Under the pieces are notes generated by a model. It was not told where the DNA came from, searched no databases, and saw only the letters and a program-made list of their open reading frames with translations. Shown piece by piece: positions 8,353 through 16,860 of a stretch of DNA of 64,000 bases (positions within the stretch are counted from its first letter, which is position 1; every line of letters begins with the position of its first letter). The DNA is from Verrucomicrobia bacterium CG1_02_43_26 (lineage in GTDB: Bacteria > Verrucomicrobiota > Verrucomicrobiia > Opitutales > CG1-02-43-26), in contig MNWT01000014.1 in NCBI GenBank assembly GCA_001872735.1, positions 106,856 to 170,855 on the forward strand, given 5' to 3'. The position numbers and the translations under genes are program-made.

Positions 8353-11300
8353 TTATAAAGCATCAAGTATGTCATCTATATTTTCCTCGCCAACCTGTTT
8401 TTTCAAAGCCTCAATAAGCTTGTACTTATAAACATATTTTTTGATCCTGTTGAAAAATCTTTTTTCTCCGAGCCTGTTTATGTAGTCCCTGATTTCGCTT
8501 TTAACTTTTTGTTTCGTAGTGCGCTTTTTCAGGAACTGTAGCACTTTCATTACGCCCTTGCTCTTGTATTCTTTCCATAACTGATTTTCTATATCTTTTT
8601 TACATCCCTTTAGTAGATTAAAGAAATAACCAAGATTAACAATTTGCTGTTCACTATCTAGATTTTTCAAAATGAGGCCTCGAAATTTATCGGTGAAAAA
8701 TGAATTTACGCTACACTGTCTATGCTTTTGCATATAATTAAAAAGTAGCTCCAAGGGCTTATGGAAATCGCTAAAATAAAGGGGAGCGTTGTCTGTTTGT
8801 AGCTTTGGTTCTATTTTATCTTGAAAAGACTTGGCAAAGTTGACTAACTGATCTGGATTATCGCTAAACACATCTGTGTAGTACCCAAAAATTGAAAATA
8901 GATTGTTGGGTCTATTCCTATTAATCGGCAAATCCTGATACTGCTTATCGTAGGTTATATCAACGATTCTGTTCATCCAGTCTTTTACTGTATTTAGCAC
9001 TTTCTCTTTGTTTTGTGAAATGAGCCGATCTCCCTCAAATAGATAAAGGTTCTTTAAATTCTCGTTACTGTACTCAAACCGATTTGCTTGGAATATCATG
9101 TACTTATAGATGTCCTTTTGCTTCTTTTTGAGAATTTCTATATACAATTCCTCCAAAAAATTAAAAAAGCAAGAGAATGTTTGCAGAGGATTCTCTTTGT
9201 GATTACAGACTAACACATAAGGAAGAAAATGTTCAATTCTTCCTCTGTAATCCGTATCCTCCTTTTCCACTATACGCTGAATTGCTTCATCTCTTGTTTT
9301 TTTGCAAGACACATTTTGAATGAGAGATAAAGCATCTTGGTCTCTAACTTCGCTAGGAGGTACGAATCCATTGACAGCTCGTTCGAAGTAATTTGCCATA
9401 AATGTACTTGGATTATATCGCTCGATAGAATTTCCTTCGCTAACTAAATTTTGCATTCCCTGTAGTGTTTCGTTATCAGGATTTAATAAATACCTTTCAT
9501 TTATTGAAGATCTACCATCTAGCGTAGGAAATTTATCGAGCGATTCGGGCTCTGATTTTAGAATATCCCTTAGATAGCCATGATCTAAGAATTGAAATAA
9601 TCGACATAAGTGATCTTTTTCAGCTTTATCCTTTGAATTCTTTTCTTTATCTGTTTGGATGCTATGGTCTTTTTGCTTCTCCTCTGAAGTTTTTTCCAGT
9701 CTTTCACCCCTCTTGTAATCTATGTATTTATAAAACTCTTTCCTATGTCTGATCCGCAGCATATTCAGTAAAAATAATTGATCTATATCGACTTCGCCAT
9801 GCAAGTAAGATGCTTCATGATGATTGTCTGTATCGTAGTACCCCCAGTCTGTAGCTGTTCTTCTCAATGCAGTTTTTAAGCTTCTTGGATTACCTATAAA
9901 GTAATTCAGGATATCTCTTATAAAAGCAAATTTAACTTTTTCACGTTTCTCTTTAAGGGGATCGATGTCCTCAAAGCGATTATAAGTGGCATTACGAACT
10001 CTGCTAAAAACCTCTACTAGTAGATCTTCTTTAATGCGGGGGATAATAAATTCATAGTCGATTATTTTTGCTGCATCTTCGATGACATCGGGCTTTACAT
10101 TCAAAATGAATGAGATCCGTTTTGCTTCTCTAAGATTGTATAGTAAGGGATCTAAATCAGATGGCTGGAAGTATTTGCCGATTTCTCGATCCAGGTCTTC
10201 TATGATTAAGACGACATTTTTATCGATAGCAGCGAGGGCTTCTGATATTTTTTCAAGGGAGTTTGTGGGGGAAAGGTGCTCTGTAAGGGCGCCTAAAGCG
10301 ATGCTCCACCAGGAACCATTTCCTTTTAGGGTGGACTTCATGTATTTATCTGAAACGTTTTTTAGGCCAAAGGACTCTAGGTGATCAGATAGGCTTTCTA
10401 CCAATTCATCTATGAGTATTTGAATAACGTTTTTGTAGTCATCTGCAGCCCAGGTTTCTTTTCGAACAAATATGATGTTTGAATCATTGTATGAATTTCT
10501 GGGATTTACTTTTTCCATGATCAAGTTATTCAAACTTGTTTTGCCGGATCCGTAGTCTCCTAGAATGGCTATAGTTTTTCCCGGGGAGCTTTTTATTATT
10601 TTTGCTAAGTGATCCGCATATTGATGATAGTTAAAATAGTCTGTTCCTACATCTTCAATAGGTTTGTCATATTTAAGCCAATCCATTAGCTCGTCATCAG
10701 ATAAATCGGAAAGATTGTGTGTTTTAGGCTTATCATTTTTTTTCGCATCAGGATTATCCTTTGCGGGGGAGTCGCTGGATTTCTTATTGGAAGTTTTTAG
10801 AAAAGCCAATAGGAAATAAACAAGAAACGGGATGAGCGATACTACGACAAACGAAGGGAGGAATTTGAAAAAACTGTACTTTGCCGTTACTAAGGCCATG
10901 CCTTCGTTTGCGTAGAATTTTTGAAAAAAGGGAGGTATGAACTGAACTGAAACGATGTTCTTGTATGACTCTGTGTAAACATAAGCTTCGAAGAGGCTAA
11001 AAGGTCGATCAATGAAAAATACAACTACGACCAACGCTAGACCTAGTAGAAAACCTCCTGCAGCAGTAATTGCGAAAGGTGAATGTTTTAAAAATCTCGT
11101 TAAGATAAGTAATATAACAAGTACTACAAGCAGGATCAAAATCCAAGTAGTAGAAGGCATGGCCAACATCACCACCCCGATGGCCACCGACATAAAAATA
11201 GACGGGTAGCAGAAATAATTTCTGACAACCTTCCAGTCCTTCGGCAAAGGCGGACGGACGATGCGTATGGCAACGTATAGAACGAACATGAAAAATACGT

Positions 11301-11499
11301 AGCGAGAAATGAGGACATCTAAGATGGCGTATTGGTTCCAGCCCAGGAGGAGGAAGAAGCCGTCGAAGTAGTGGAAGATGAACCGTTGAAAGAGAGGGCC
11401 GGTGAAGGCGGCGGCGAGTACGCCGATAATGGCGTAGGCAAGTATTAGTAGCCAGCGTTTTGTAATACAGTAGGAACGAGACAATTTTTGATTACTCAT
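8353..11499 (-). CDS. membrane-anchored KAP family P-loop NTPase, paralogue 1
   Basis: The protein has 1048 residues. The first 250 or so residues hold about seven hydrophobic segments (for example LLILAYAIIGVLAAAFTGPL and WILILLVVLVILLILTRFL). A Lys/Asp-rich linker follows, then a KAP NTPase domain with Walker A GDYGSGKTS near residue 313 and Walker B VVLIIEDLDR near 425, and a long charged helical C-terminal half. KAP NTPases are typically membrane-associated and patchily distributed; F-plasmid PifA, which excludes phage T7, is a family member. The protein at 44935-48183 is a full-length paralogue with the same membrane part. The repeat-rich gap lies downstream and a divergent F-box-like gene upstream. 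The substrate is unknown and a defence role is an inference. Confidence 0.85.
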   Translation of the reverse strand: MSNQKLSRSYCITKRWLLILAYAIIGVLAAAFTGPLFQRFIFHYFDGFFLLLGWNQYAILDVLISRYVFFMFVLYVAIRIVRPPLPKDWKVVRNYFCYPSIFMSVAIGVVMLAMPSTTWILILLVVLVILLILTRFLKHSPFAITAAGGFLLGLALVVVVFFIDRPFSLFEAYVYTESYKNIVSVQFIPPFFQKFYANEGMALVTAKYSFFKFLPSFVVVSLIPFLVYFLLAFLKTSNKKSSDSPAKDNPDAKKNDKPKTHNLSDLSDDELMDWLKYDKPIEDVGTDYFNYHQYADHLAKIIKSSPGKTIAILGDYGSGKTSLNNLIMEKVNPRNSYNDSNIIFVRKETWAADDYKNVIQILIDELVESLSDHLESFGLKNVSDKYMKSTLKGNGSWWSIALGALTEHLSPTNSLEKISEALAAIDKNVVLIIEDLDREIGKYFQPSDLDPLLYNLREAKRISFILNVKPDVIEDAAKIIDYEFIIPRIKEDLLVEVFSRVRNATYNRFEDIDPLKEKREKVKFAFIRDILNYFIGNPRSLKTALRRTATDWGYYDTDNHHEASYLHGEVDIDQLFLLNMLRIRHRKEFYKYIDYKRGERLEKTSEEKQKDHSIQTDKEKNSKDKAEKDHLCRLFQFLDHGYLRDILKSEPESLDKFPTLDGRSSINERYLLNPDNETLQGMQNLVSEGNSIERYNPSTFMANYFERAVNGFVPPSEVRDQDALSLIQNVSCKKTRDEAIQRIVEKEDTDYRGRIEHFLPYVLVCNHKENPLQTFSCFFNFLEELYIEILKKKQKDIYKYMIFQANRFEYSNENLKNLYLFEGDRLISQNKEKVLNTVKDWMNRIVDITYDKQYQDLPINRNRPNNLFSIFGYYTDVFSDNPDQLVNFAKSFQDKIEPKLQTDNAPLYFSDFHKPLELLFNYMQKHRQCSVNSFFTDKFRGLILKNLDSEQQIVNLGYFFNLLKGCKKDIENQLWKEYKSKGVMKVLQFLKKRTTKQKVKSEIRDYINRLGEKRFFNRIKKYVYKYKLIEALKKQVGEENIDDILDAL

Positions 11500-11523
11500 G
11501 GGGGGTAGGGTAATTTTGATTTT

Positions 11524-11552
11524 ATCTTAAGCAGTAGCCCTTTAGAAGACAA
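11524..11552 (-). promoter_or_regulatory. candidate sigma70 promoter of KAP paralogue 1
   Basis: Read on the minus strand, TTGTCT is followed after 17 bases by TAAGAT, 25 bases before the start codon at 11499. It matches the consensus well enough to propose, but there is no experimental support. Confidence 0.4.
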
Positions 11553-11645
11553 ATTATAGAACCTTACGTGTAAATGAAAAGAGGAGACGTTTGCGTGTTG
11601 TAAAAGGTGATTATTTTTGCAGATATAGGTTGTATAGCATGATCT

Positions 11646-12743
11646 ATGGGGAATCTAGGGATTAATAACTGCAATAAGCTTAATAAGACGTCTGTTCATT
11701 GGGGGTTGGGGAGTGATGGCGGGCGGAGGGGTATTTCCGGTGCGCTTGAGGAGATGCCGGCGGAAATGTTTGTTGAAATTTTTTCTTATGTGCCGATTGG
11801 GGACTTGATCGGTAATGATGCTTCTGCGGTGCAGTTTGTTTGCCGGGAATTTTTTGTTTATGTGGATAAGAATATTTTCTTTTCGGTAAAGGAGCGGGCG
11901 GTGGAGCTGCTTGGATTGGAGGATGATGCGGTAAAGTTGTATTGTATGAAGTATTGTTTGGGGAATTATGGGGGCGTGTTTATTCCGCGAATGGATCGTT
12001 TTTTTGTTGAGGATGAGATGATTTTGCGGGTTTGGGGGAGTTTTGTGGGGAGTAAATATAGGGATTTGAGGGATAAGGGCGGGGCTATTTCAAGGCAGAT
12101 TGCAAGCGTTGTTGCGAGGGGAGTCTTGGGGGAGTGTATGGATATAAGCCCTATTCGGTTTGTGGGAAAGGATATAAATGCGGTTTCGGGGGTGTTGAGG
12201 CGGTTGACGTTGTATCATGAGTTAATGGATGAGTATGATGGGGGGCGCGGGGATGATGCGCTTCTGGCAGTGGTGGAAGCTGAATTGCAGGCGTTGACGA
12301 AAGGGTGGGGCGATGTTGATTATTATAGAGTCATAAAACTGTTTGTTGAAGAAAAGTGCCTTTTGAAGGAATTGGACTGGTTTGCAGAGAAGTCCGGGAA
12401 GTATAAATGCCATTCGTATCTTTATCTTTGTGGCGGGTATGCTAAGGGTGGGTTTTTTGGAGATGCGAAAGCGCGTGCGGAGAAATCTGTCAAATGGCAT
12501 GGGAGTGCTTATTTTGAGATTTTTAAAGCTTATGTTGAAATGGGGAAAGTGGCGGAGGCCATCGAATGTGTGGCGGAGACGGGGGTATGGAAGGATCGTT
12601 GTAATCTAATGCTTTGTAGTGTTTATTTGTGTGCGGGAGATGTTGTTAGAGCAAAAGAGCATGCCCTGAAAGCAGGTGCCTGGAAAGTTCGCTCAATGGC
12701 GATGGTAGAGGCATACGTACGTAATTGTTGCCAAGGAGTGTAG
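11646..12743 (+). CDS. F-box-like protein with helical repeat C-terminus
   Basis: The protein has 365 residues and no signal peptide or membrane helix. Residues of about 36-75 read EMPAEMFVEIFSYVPIGDLI followed by QFVCREFF. This matches the eukaryotic F-box pattern of Leu/Met-Pro-x-Glu-hydrophobic, IFSY, DL, then VCR plus an aromatic. F-boxes bind Skp1 in SCF ubiquitin ligases, and bacterial ones are usually effectors delivered into eukaryotic hosts. The C-terminal third looks like short alpha-helical repeats with a period of about 30-35 residues (GGYAKGGFFGDAKARAEKS; VEMGKVAEAIECVAETG; LCAGDVVRAKEHALKAG), resembling TPR/PPR solenoids. Codons are biased to G and T. It is divergent from the KAP gene and 50 bases ahead of sppA. 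A secretion signal is not identifiable by eye. Confidence 0.65.
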   Translation: MGNLGINNCNKLNKTSVHWGLGSDGGRRGISGALEEMPAEMFVEIFSYVPIGDLIGNDASAVQFVCREFFVYVDKNIFFSVKERAVELLGLEDDAVKLYCMKYCLGNYGGVFIPRMDRFFVEDEMILRVWGSFVGSKYRDLRDKGGAISRQIASVVARGVLGECMDISPIRFVGKDINAVSGVLRRLTLYHELMDEYDGGRGDDALLAVVEAELQALTKGWGDVDYYRVIKLFVEEKCLLKELDWFAEKSGKYKCHSYLYLCGGYAKGGFFGDAKARAEKSVKWHGSAYFEIFKAYVEMGKVAEAIECVAETGVWKDRCNLMLCSVYLCAGDVVRAKEHALKAGAWKVRSMAMVEAYVRNCCQGV

Positions 12744-12793
12744 GTTATCCTTACGACTTGTGCGGGAGGGATGTTTCTGATTAGAATGGTAAC

Positions 12794-14608
12794 ATGTTAT
12801 CATTCTTTAGGTTAGTATTGGCGAATCTGGTTGCGATGTGGATCGTGCTTTTTGGGGTTATTCTTATGGGCGTGGCGTTGGTGTTTGTGGCGTTGGCGAT
12901 GTTTGAGAAGAAGGAAGTGGGCGTGCCCAGTAACGCGGTGCTTGTTTTTGATATATCCATGAATATACCCGATGCGCCGGCGAGTGAGGGCTTTAATGAG
13001 TTGATTATGGATGTGTATGATCAGGAGCATGAAACGTCGATACATTTGTTGGATGTTGTTAACGGGATTGAGTATGCGGCGAAGGATGACCGGATAAAGG
13101 CGTTATTTATTTATGGGAACTTGATGCCTGCTGGTTATGGTAGTAGTTTTGCGGCGTTGCATGAGGTGAGGGAGGCTATTGAAGTGTTTAAGGCTACGGG
13201 GAAACCTGTTTTGGCGTATATGGAGAATGCGTCTTTTCATGATTATTATTTGATGAGTGTGGCCGATAAGGTTTATCAGAATCCTTTTGGGAACGTGGAA
13301 GTGGTGGGTTTTTCAATGGAGATGCCGTATTTTGGGGTTTGTTTTCAGAGGTATGGAATTGGGGTGCAGGTGACGAAGGCGGGTAAGTATAAGTCTGCAA
13401 CAGAAATATTTACGGAGGCGAAGATGAGTGAGGCGGAAAGGGAGCAGGGGACGTTGCTCATTGATGATATGTGGAGGGATGTAGCGCAGGATGTTGTTAC
13501 GAGTAGAAAGATTCCTTCGGATAATTTTAAACAAGCGAGCTCGCGTTTTGGTATTTTAAATACGAGTACGGCGTTGAAGCTTAAGTTGATTGATGAGATG
13601 GGGTATTGGGATAATATTTTGCATGATTTGGAGGAGATAGCTGGGCGTAATGAGAAGACGAATACGTTTAACCAGGTTAGTTTAGGGAAGTATGTTGAGA
13701 AGATTGATACAGATGGGTGGAGTAGCTATTTTTCTAAAAATCAGGTGGCTGTCGTCTATGCTGAGGGCGAGATTGTTGATGGAGGAGGTTTGAGAAACCA
13801 GATTGGAGGGGATAGCTTTTCGAAATTGTTACGTGAGCTGCGTCAAGATGCTGATGTGAAGGCGGTGGTGCTTCGGGTGAACAGCCCGGGAGGGAGCGCG
13901 TATGCGTCTGAGATTATTCAGCGGGAAGTGCAATTGTTGAAAAACGTGAAGCCGGTAGTGGTGTCATTTGGATCTGTGGCGGCATCCGGCGGGTATTGGA
14001 TATCGGCGTATTCGGATAAAATATTTGCGGATCCGACGACGGTGACCGGCTCTATAGGTGTGTTTGGATTATTGTTTAACGTGGAGAAAATCGCAAAAGA
14101 CTATGGCATCTTTTTCGATGGCGTGAAGTCCTCACCGTTAGCTGATATAGGGACCCTTTCGAGACCCAAGACACCGACGGAGATGGCGATTTTTCAGCAT
14201 CAGACGAATTTTATTTATAATGCTTTCTTGTATAAAGTGGCTGAGGGAAGGGATATGCCCTTAACGGCTGTGACAGCAATTGCAGGCGGGCGTGTGTGGT
14301 CTGGCATACGAGCAAAAGAGATTGGTTTAGTGGATGAAATTGGGGGTTTGAAAGACGCTATAGCTGAGGCGGCGGCGTTGGCTAAGTTAGAAGGACATTG
14401 GGATGTGGCTGAGTTTCCTGATAAACACGGTTTTGTGGAAGAGTTGATCAAGAATTTTCTGGATGATTATTCTGAGCCTGCTGCGAAAGGAAGCCGCTTT
14501 CTGAGTCGTGTAAAGCGTAAGTTTAATGAAGACGTGCTGTTTATTAATTCATTTAATGATCCGCAAGGAGTGTATGCGCGGATGCCCTTTACGCCTGCAT
14601 TTAACTAA
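12794..14608 (+). CDS. sppA: signal peptide peptidase SppA, 67K type
   Basis: This inner-membrane serine protease degrades cleaved signal peptides. The 604-residue length fits the long, duplicated SppA form of Gram-negative bacteria. An N-terminal membrane anchor covers about residues 3-36. The first protease-fold repeat carries the probable general-base Lys in TKAGKYKSATEIF near residue 198. The second carries the nucleophile Ser in GSVAASGGYWIS near 397, followed by FADPTTVTGSIGVFG. Both halves of the Ser-Lys dyad are present, so it should be active. It ends six bases before the convergent Na/Pi transporter gene. Confidence 0.95.
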   Translation: MLSFFRLVLANLVAMWIVLFGVILMGVALVFVALAMFEKKEVGVPSNAVLVFDISMNIPDAPASEGFNELIMDVYDQEHETSIHLLDVVNGIEYAAKDDRIKALFIYGNLMPAGYGSSFAALHEVREAIEVFKATGKPVLAYMENASFHDYYLMSVADKVYQNPFGNVEVVGFSMEMPYFGVCFQRYGIGVQVTKAGKYKSATEIFTEAKMSEAEREQGTLLIDDMWRDVAQDVVTSRKIPSDNFKQASSRFGILNTSTALKLKLIDEMGYWDNILHDLEEIAGRNEKTNTFNQVSLGKYVEKIDTDGWSSYFSKNQVAVVYAEGEIVDGGGLRNQIGGDSFSKLLRELRQDADVKAVVLRVNSPGGSAYASEIIQREVQLLKNVKPVVVSFGSVAASGGYWISAYSDKIFADPTTVTGSIGVFGLLFNVEKIAKDYGIFFDGVKSSPLADIGTLSRPKTPTEMAIFQHQTNFIYNAFLYKVAEGRDMPLTAVTAIAGGRVWSGIRAKEIGLVDEIGGLKDAIAEAAALAKLEGHWDVAEFPDKHGFVEELIKNFLDDYSEPAAKGSRFLSRVKRKFNEDVLFINSFNDPQGVYARMPFTPAFN

Positions 14609-14614
14609 AAGTAA

Positions 14615-16243
14615 TTAGGCTAACTTTTCTTTGTTTAGCTTTTCGACTAGACGGACGAGATAGCGAATCATCCAGATCATGCGCTCGAAGCGGCTTGAGA
14701 TGTATTCCATGACCTCTTGTTCTTCGGCCAAGAGCTTGGGATTGTTTTTTCTGATATGGGTATGAATTTTTTCAATAATTTCGCCCTTATCCTCGGTGAT
14801 TTTGAGAAGGAGGTTGATGTCCATGGGGTCTTCTGATTCAACAACATCGATTACAATTAAGAGAAGCGTGTGGAGGGATTCGCTGATGTTGGTTATGAAT
14901 TGTTGGAGTTCAGGGGAAAAGGAACTTTTTTCAATAGGAAGGATGAGTTCGCTGAGACAATCATCCATGTTTGTGAGAATTTCCGCGCGAATCTTGTAGT
15001 TGAGGATACGATTGAGCAAGCTACGCGTGAGCTCCTTGTCGATGAGTTCGGTGGTGAAGTCTGATATTTCTTTGATTAAATTATCGGTACCGATGTGGAG
15101 GAAAGCGGTATTGTATTGACGCGTGGCATCTTCGCGCAGCTCGTCGAAATAGTGCGGGTAGCGCTTGAGGACGCGGAGTTGCTCCCGTTCGATGAGAGAG
15201 AGAGCCGTTTCCGGAATAAGAAGCGCTTGGTCGTGGAGGAATTTGGGTCGGCTAAGTTGTTCCTCGGCGGTTTCCGGAAAAAGCTTGTTAAGTAGCCTGT
15301 GGAGTGCGGGGATAAATAAAGTGATGATGCCTGCTCCAACGATCTGAAATGTGAGGTAGACGAGCGCTAACTGGAGATGTAAGTGGGGGGTGATTTTCTT
15401 CATAAGCGCCATGACCAGCGGGATATGGAAATAGATCTCGATATAGAACAAGGAAACAAAAATGAAGAGCGAGAAAAATTTAAAACCTACCTGAAAGATG
15501 GCCAGTTGTTTAGGGGGGCCTTTGAGTTTGGTGGACAAGACAAAGGTTGTGCAGGCGGTACCGAGGTTGGTGCCGTAGATGATCATGAACGCGCTGGCTT
15601 TATCCAAGACGCCAGTGTTGGCAAGAGCGATGGCGATAGCAGAGATGGTGGCGGCGGATTGGGCAATAAAAGCCAGTGCGGCGGCTCCGAGCAAACCGAG
15701 AATGTAGGATTTATTGGCCGCGACCATGAATTCGAAGAACCAATGATAGTCTCTGAGAGGGACGGCACCCATCTTCATTAAATCCAAGCCGTAGAATAAT
15801 AAACTTACGCCGAGAAGAGCGCCTACAGCCGGTTTGAGGAGTTTGGATTTATCTAAATCAATGTAATAGAGGAAACCCACCATACCTAGCATGTAGAGCA
15901 CCATGAGATGGAAATTTATGACGGCGAGGAAGACGAGGATACAGTTGCCGGCGTTTGACCAGAGAACCATGGGCATGGCGCGCCGGGTTGTCATCAGGCC
16001 GGCGGAAATCATACCCGTCATAATAAAAGTGACAGCAGAGGTGCTTTGAGTGATAGCACCTGACATGATACCAAACATGGCGCTGACCCATCCCTTGTAA
16101 GTTATTTTAGTAATGAAGGTGCGGAAACGCCTTCCCGCGACCAAACGAAGACTTGAGCCGATGAGCCGAACGCCGATAAAGAAAAGGCCAAGGCCGGCGA
16201 TGATCATGCCGATGACTTCGTATATGCTAAACTTGTCTGGCAA
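14615..16243 (-). CDS. Na+/phosphate cotransporter family protein (NptA/YjbB type) with PhoU-like C-terminus
   Basis: The protein has 542 residues. The first 340 or so residues contain about nine membrane helices and the two inverted family repeats: GAITQSTSAVTFIMTGM near residue 63 and FIAQSAATISAIAIALANTG near 195, each with the QS-x-A/S signature of Na/Pi transporters. The last 200 residues are soluble and helical with acidic segments, as in the PhoU-like domain fused to this family. It probably imports phosphate or extrudes it with sodium. It is convergent with sppA, and a repeat-filled 617-base gap lies upstream. Confidence 0.88.
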   Translation of the reverse strand: MPDKFSIYEVIGMIIAGLGLFFIGVRLIGSSLRLVAGRRFRTFITKITYKGWVSAMFGIMSGAITQSTSAVTFIMTGMISAGLMTTRRAMPMVLWSNAGNCILVFLAVINFHLMVLYMLGMVGFLYYIDLDKSKLLKPAVGALLGVSLLFYGLDLMKMGAVPLRDYHWFFEFMVAANKSYILGLLGAAALAFIAQSAATISAIAIALANTGVLDKASAFMIIYGTNLGTACTTFVLSTKLKGPPKQLAIFQVGFKFFSLFIFVSLFYIEIYFHIPLVMALMKKITPHLHLQLALVYLTFQIVGAGIITLFIPALHRLLNKLFPETAEEQLSRPKFLHDQALLIPETALSLIEREQLRVLKRYPHYFDELREDATRQYNTAFLHIGTDNLIKEISDFTTELIDKELTRSLLNRILNYKIRAEILTNMDDCLSELILPIEKSSFSPELQQFITNISESLHTLLLIVIDVVESEDPMDINLLLKITEDKGEIIEKIHTHIRKNNPKLLAEEQEVMEYISSRFERMIWMIRYLVRLVEKLNKEKLA

Positions 16244-16419
16244 AACGGGGAGGGATTAGAGTGTTATGGGATGTTTTGGAAGATTATAGCGCCATTATAG
16301 CAATCGATTGCAGGGATGTCTACGAATTAGACACCTACTTTATAAAATGGAAGCCGATGGAGTGAGGTATCAAGTTACTCAGAAACTAACTTGATGAGTG
16401 TTCAGAATCTGAATTTTTT

Positions 16420-16498
16420 AACGATGCTAGGTAAAATCATTTTATGAATTATCGCCTAAAAGGCTTTGCGGCATAAAATGATTTTACCTAGCATCGTT
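16420..16498. repeat. 79-base palindrome with perfect 27-bp arms
   Basis: The left arm (16420-16446) begins AACGATGCTAGG. The right arm (16472-16498) is its exact reverse complement over 27 bases. The 25-base loop contains its own small hairpin, GCCT-AAA-AGGC. A T-run follows the right arm and another T-run precedes the left arm. It could act as a very strong plus-direction terminator or be a MITE-like remnant, but no plus-strand gene ends close by. Confidence 0.8.
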
Positions 16499-16538
16499 TT
16501 TTTAAGCAAGAGTAATTTTTTAGTTTTTTAATTTTTTT

Positions 16539-16741
16539 GAGTACGGGGTTTTAATTTCTGGGTACCGAGTAATTTTTTAGTTTTTTTGGTTATGGAGTAC
16601 GGATTTTTAACTTCTGAGTACTGAATTATGTTTTAGTTTTTTGAGTATGGAGTACGGATTTTTAACTTCTGAGTACTGAATTATGTTTTAGTTTTTTGAG
16701 TATGGAGTATGGGGTTTTAACTTCTGAGTTCAGAGTTCCGA
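16539..16741. repeat. tandem repeat, 55-56 bp unit, about 3.6 copies
   Basis: Units start near 16539, 16595, 16650 and 16705 with GAGTACGG or GAGTATGG. Each continues with a T-run, AACTTCTGAGTACTGA and TTTTAGTTTTTT. Units 2 and 3 are almost identical; units 1 and 4 are diverged or truncated. It is a minisatellite-like array likely to vary between strains. There are no unique spacers, so it is not CRISPR. Confidence 0.85.
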
Positions 16742-16860
16742 AATTTTTGTTTTATTGCGCTTTGGGTCTTTGAAATTAATTTTGAGCCATTCTAAAGGAT
16801 TCAAAACAGCTTTTGTAGCCATTTTAGGGGCTTTGGGGAGTGATGAAATAAGACGATGTC

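Larger units (their letters stand above)
16244..16860. other. 617-base intergenic region with large palindrome and tandem repeat
   Basis: No gene is visible here. The gap holds the promoter area of the Na/Pi gene, a 79-base palindrome (16420-16498), an A/T-rich tandem array (16539-16741) and unannotated sequence up to the folC stop. Confidence 0.7.

Noticed and set aside
11858..11866. DnaA-box-like TGTGGATAA
   Set aside because: It is a single site inside a coding sequence, with no cluster and no A/T-rich unwinding region.
15383..15781. 132-codon plus-strand frame within the Na/Pi transporter
   Set aside because: It is antisense to transmembrane-helix coding sequence, and its charged repetitive composition is a shadow.
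16539..16741. Possible CRISPR array
   Set aside because: The units abut directly with no unique spacers, and no cas genes are present.
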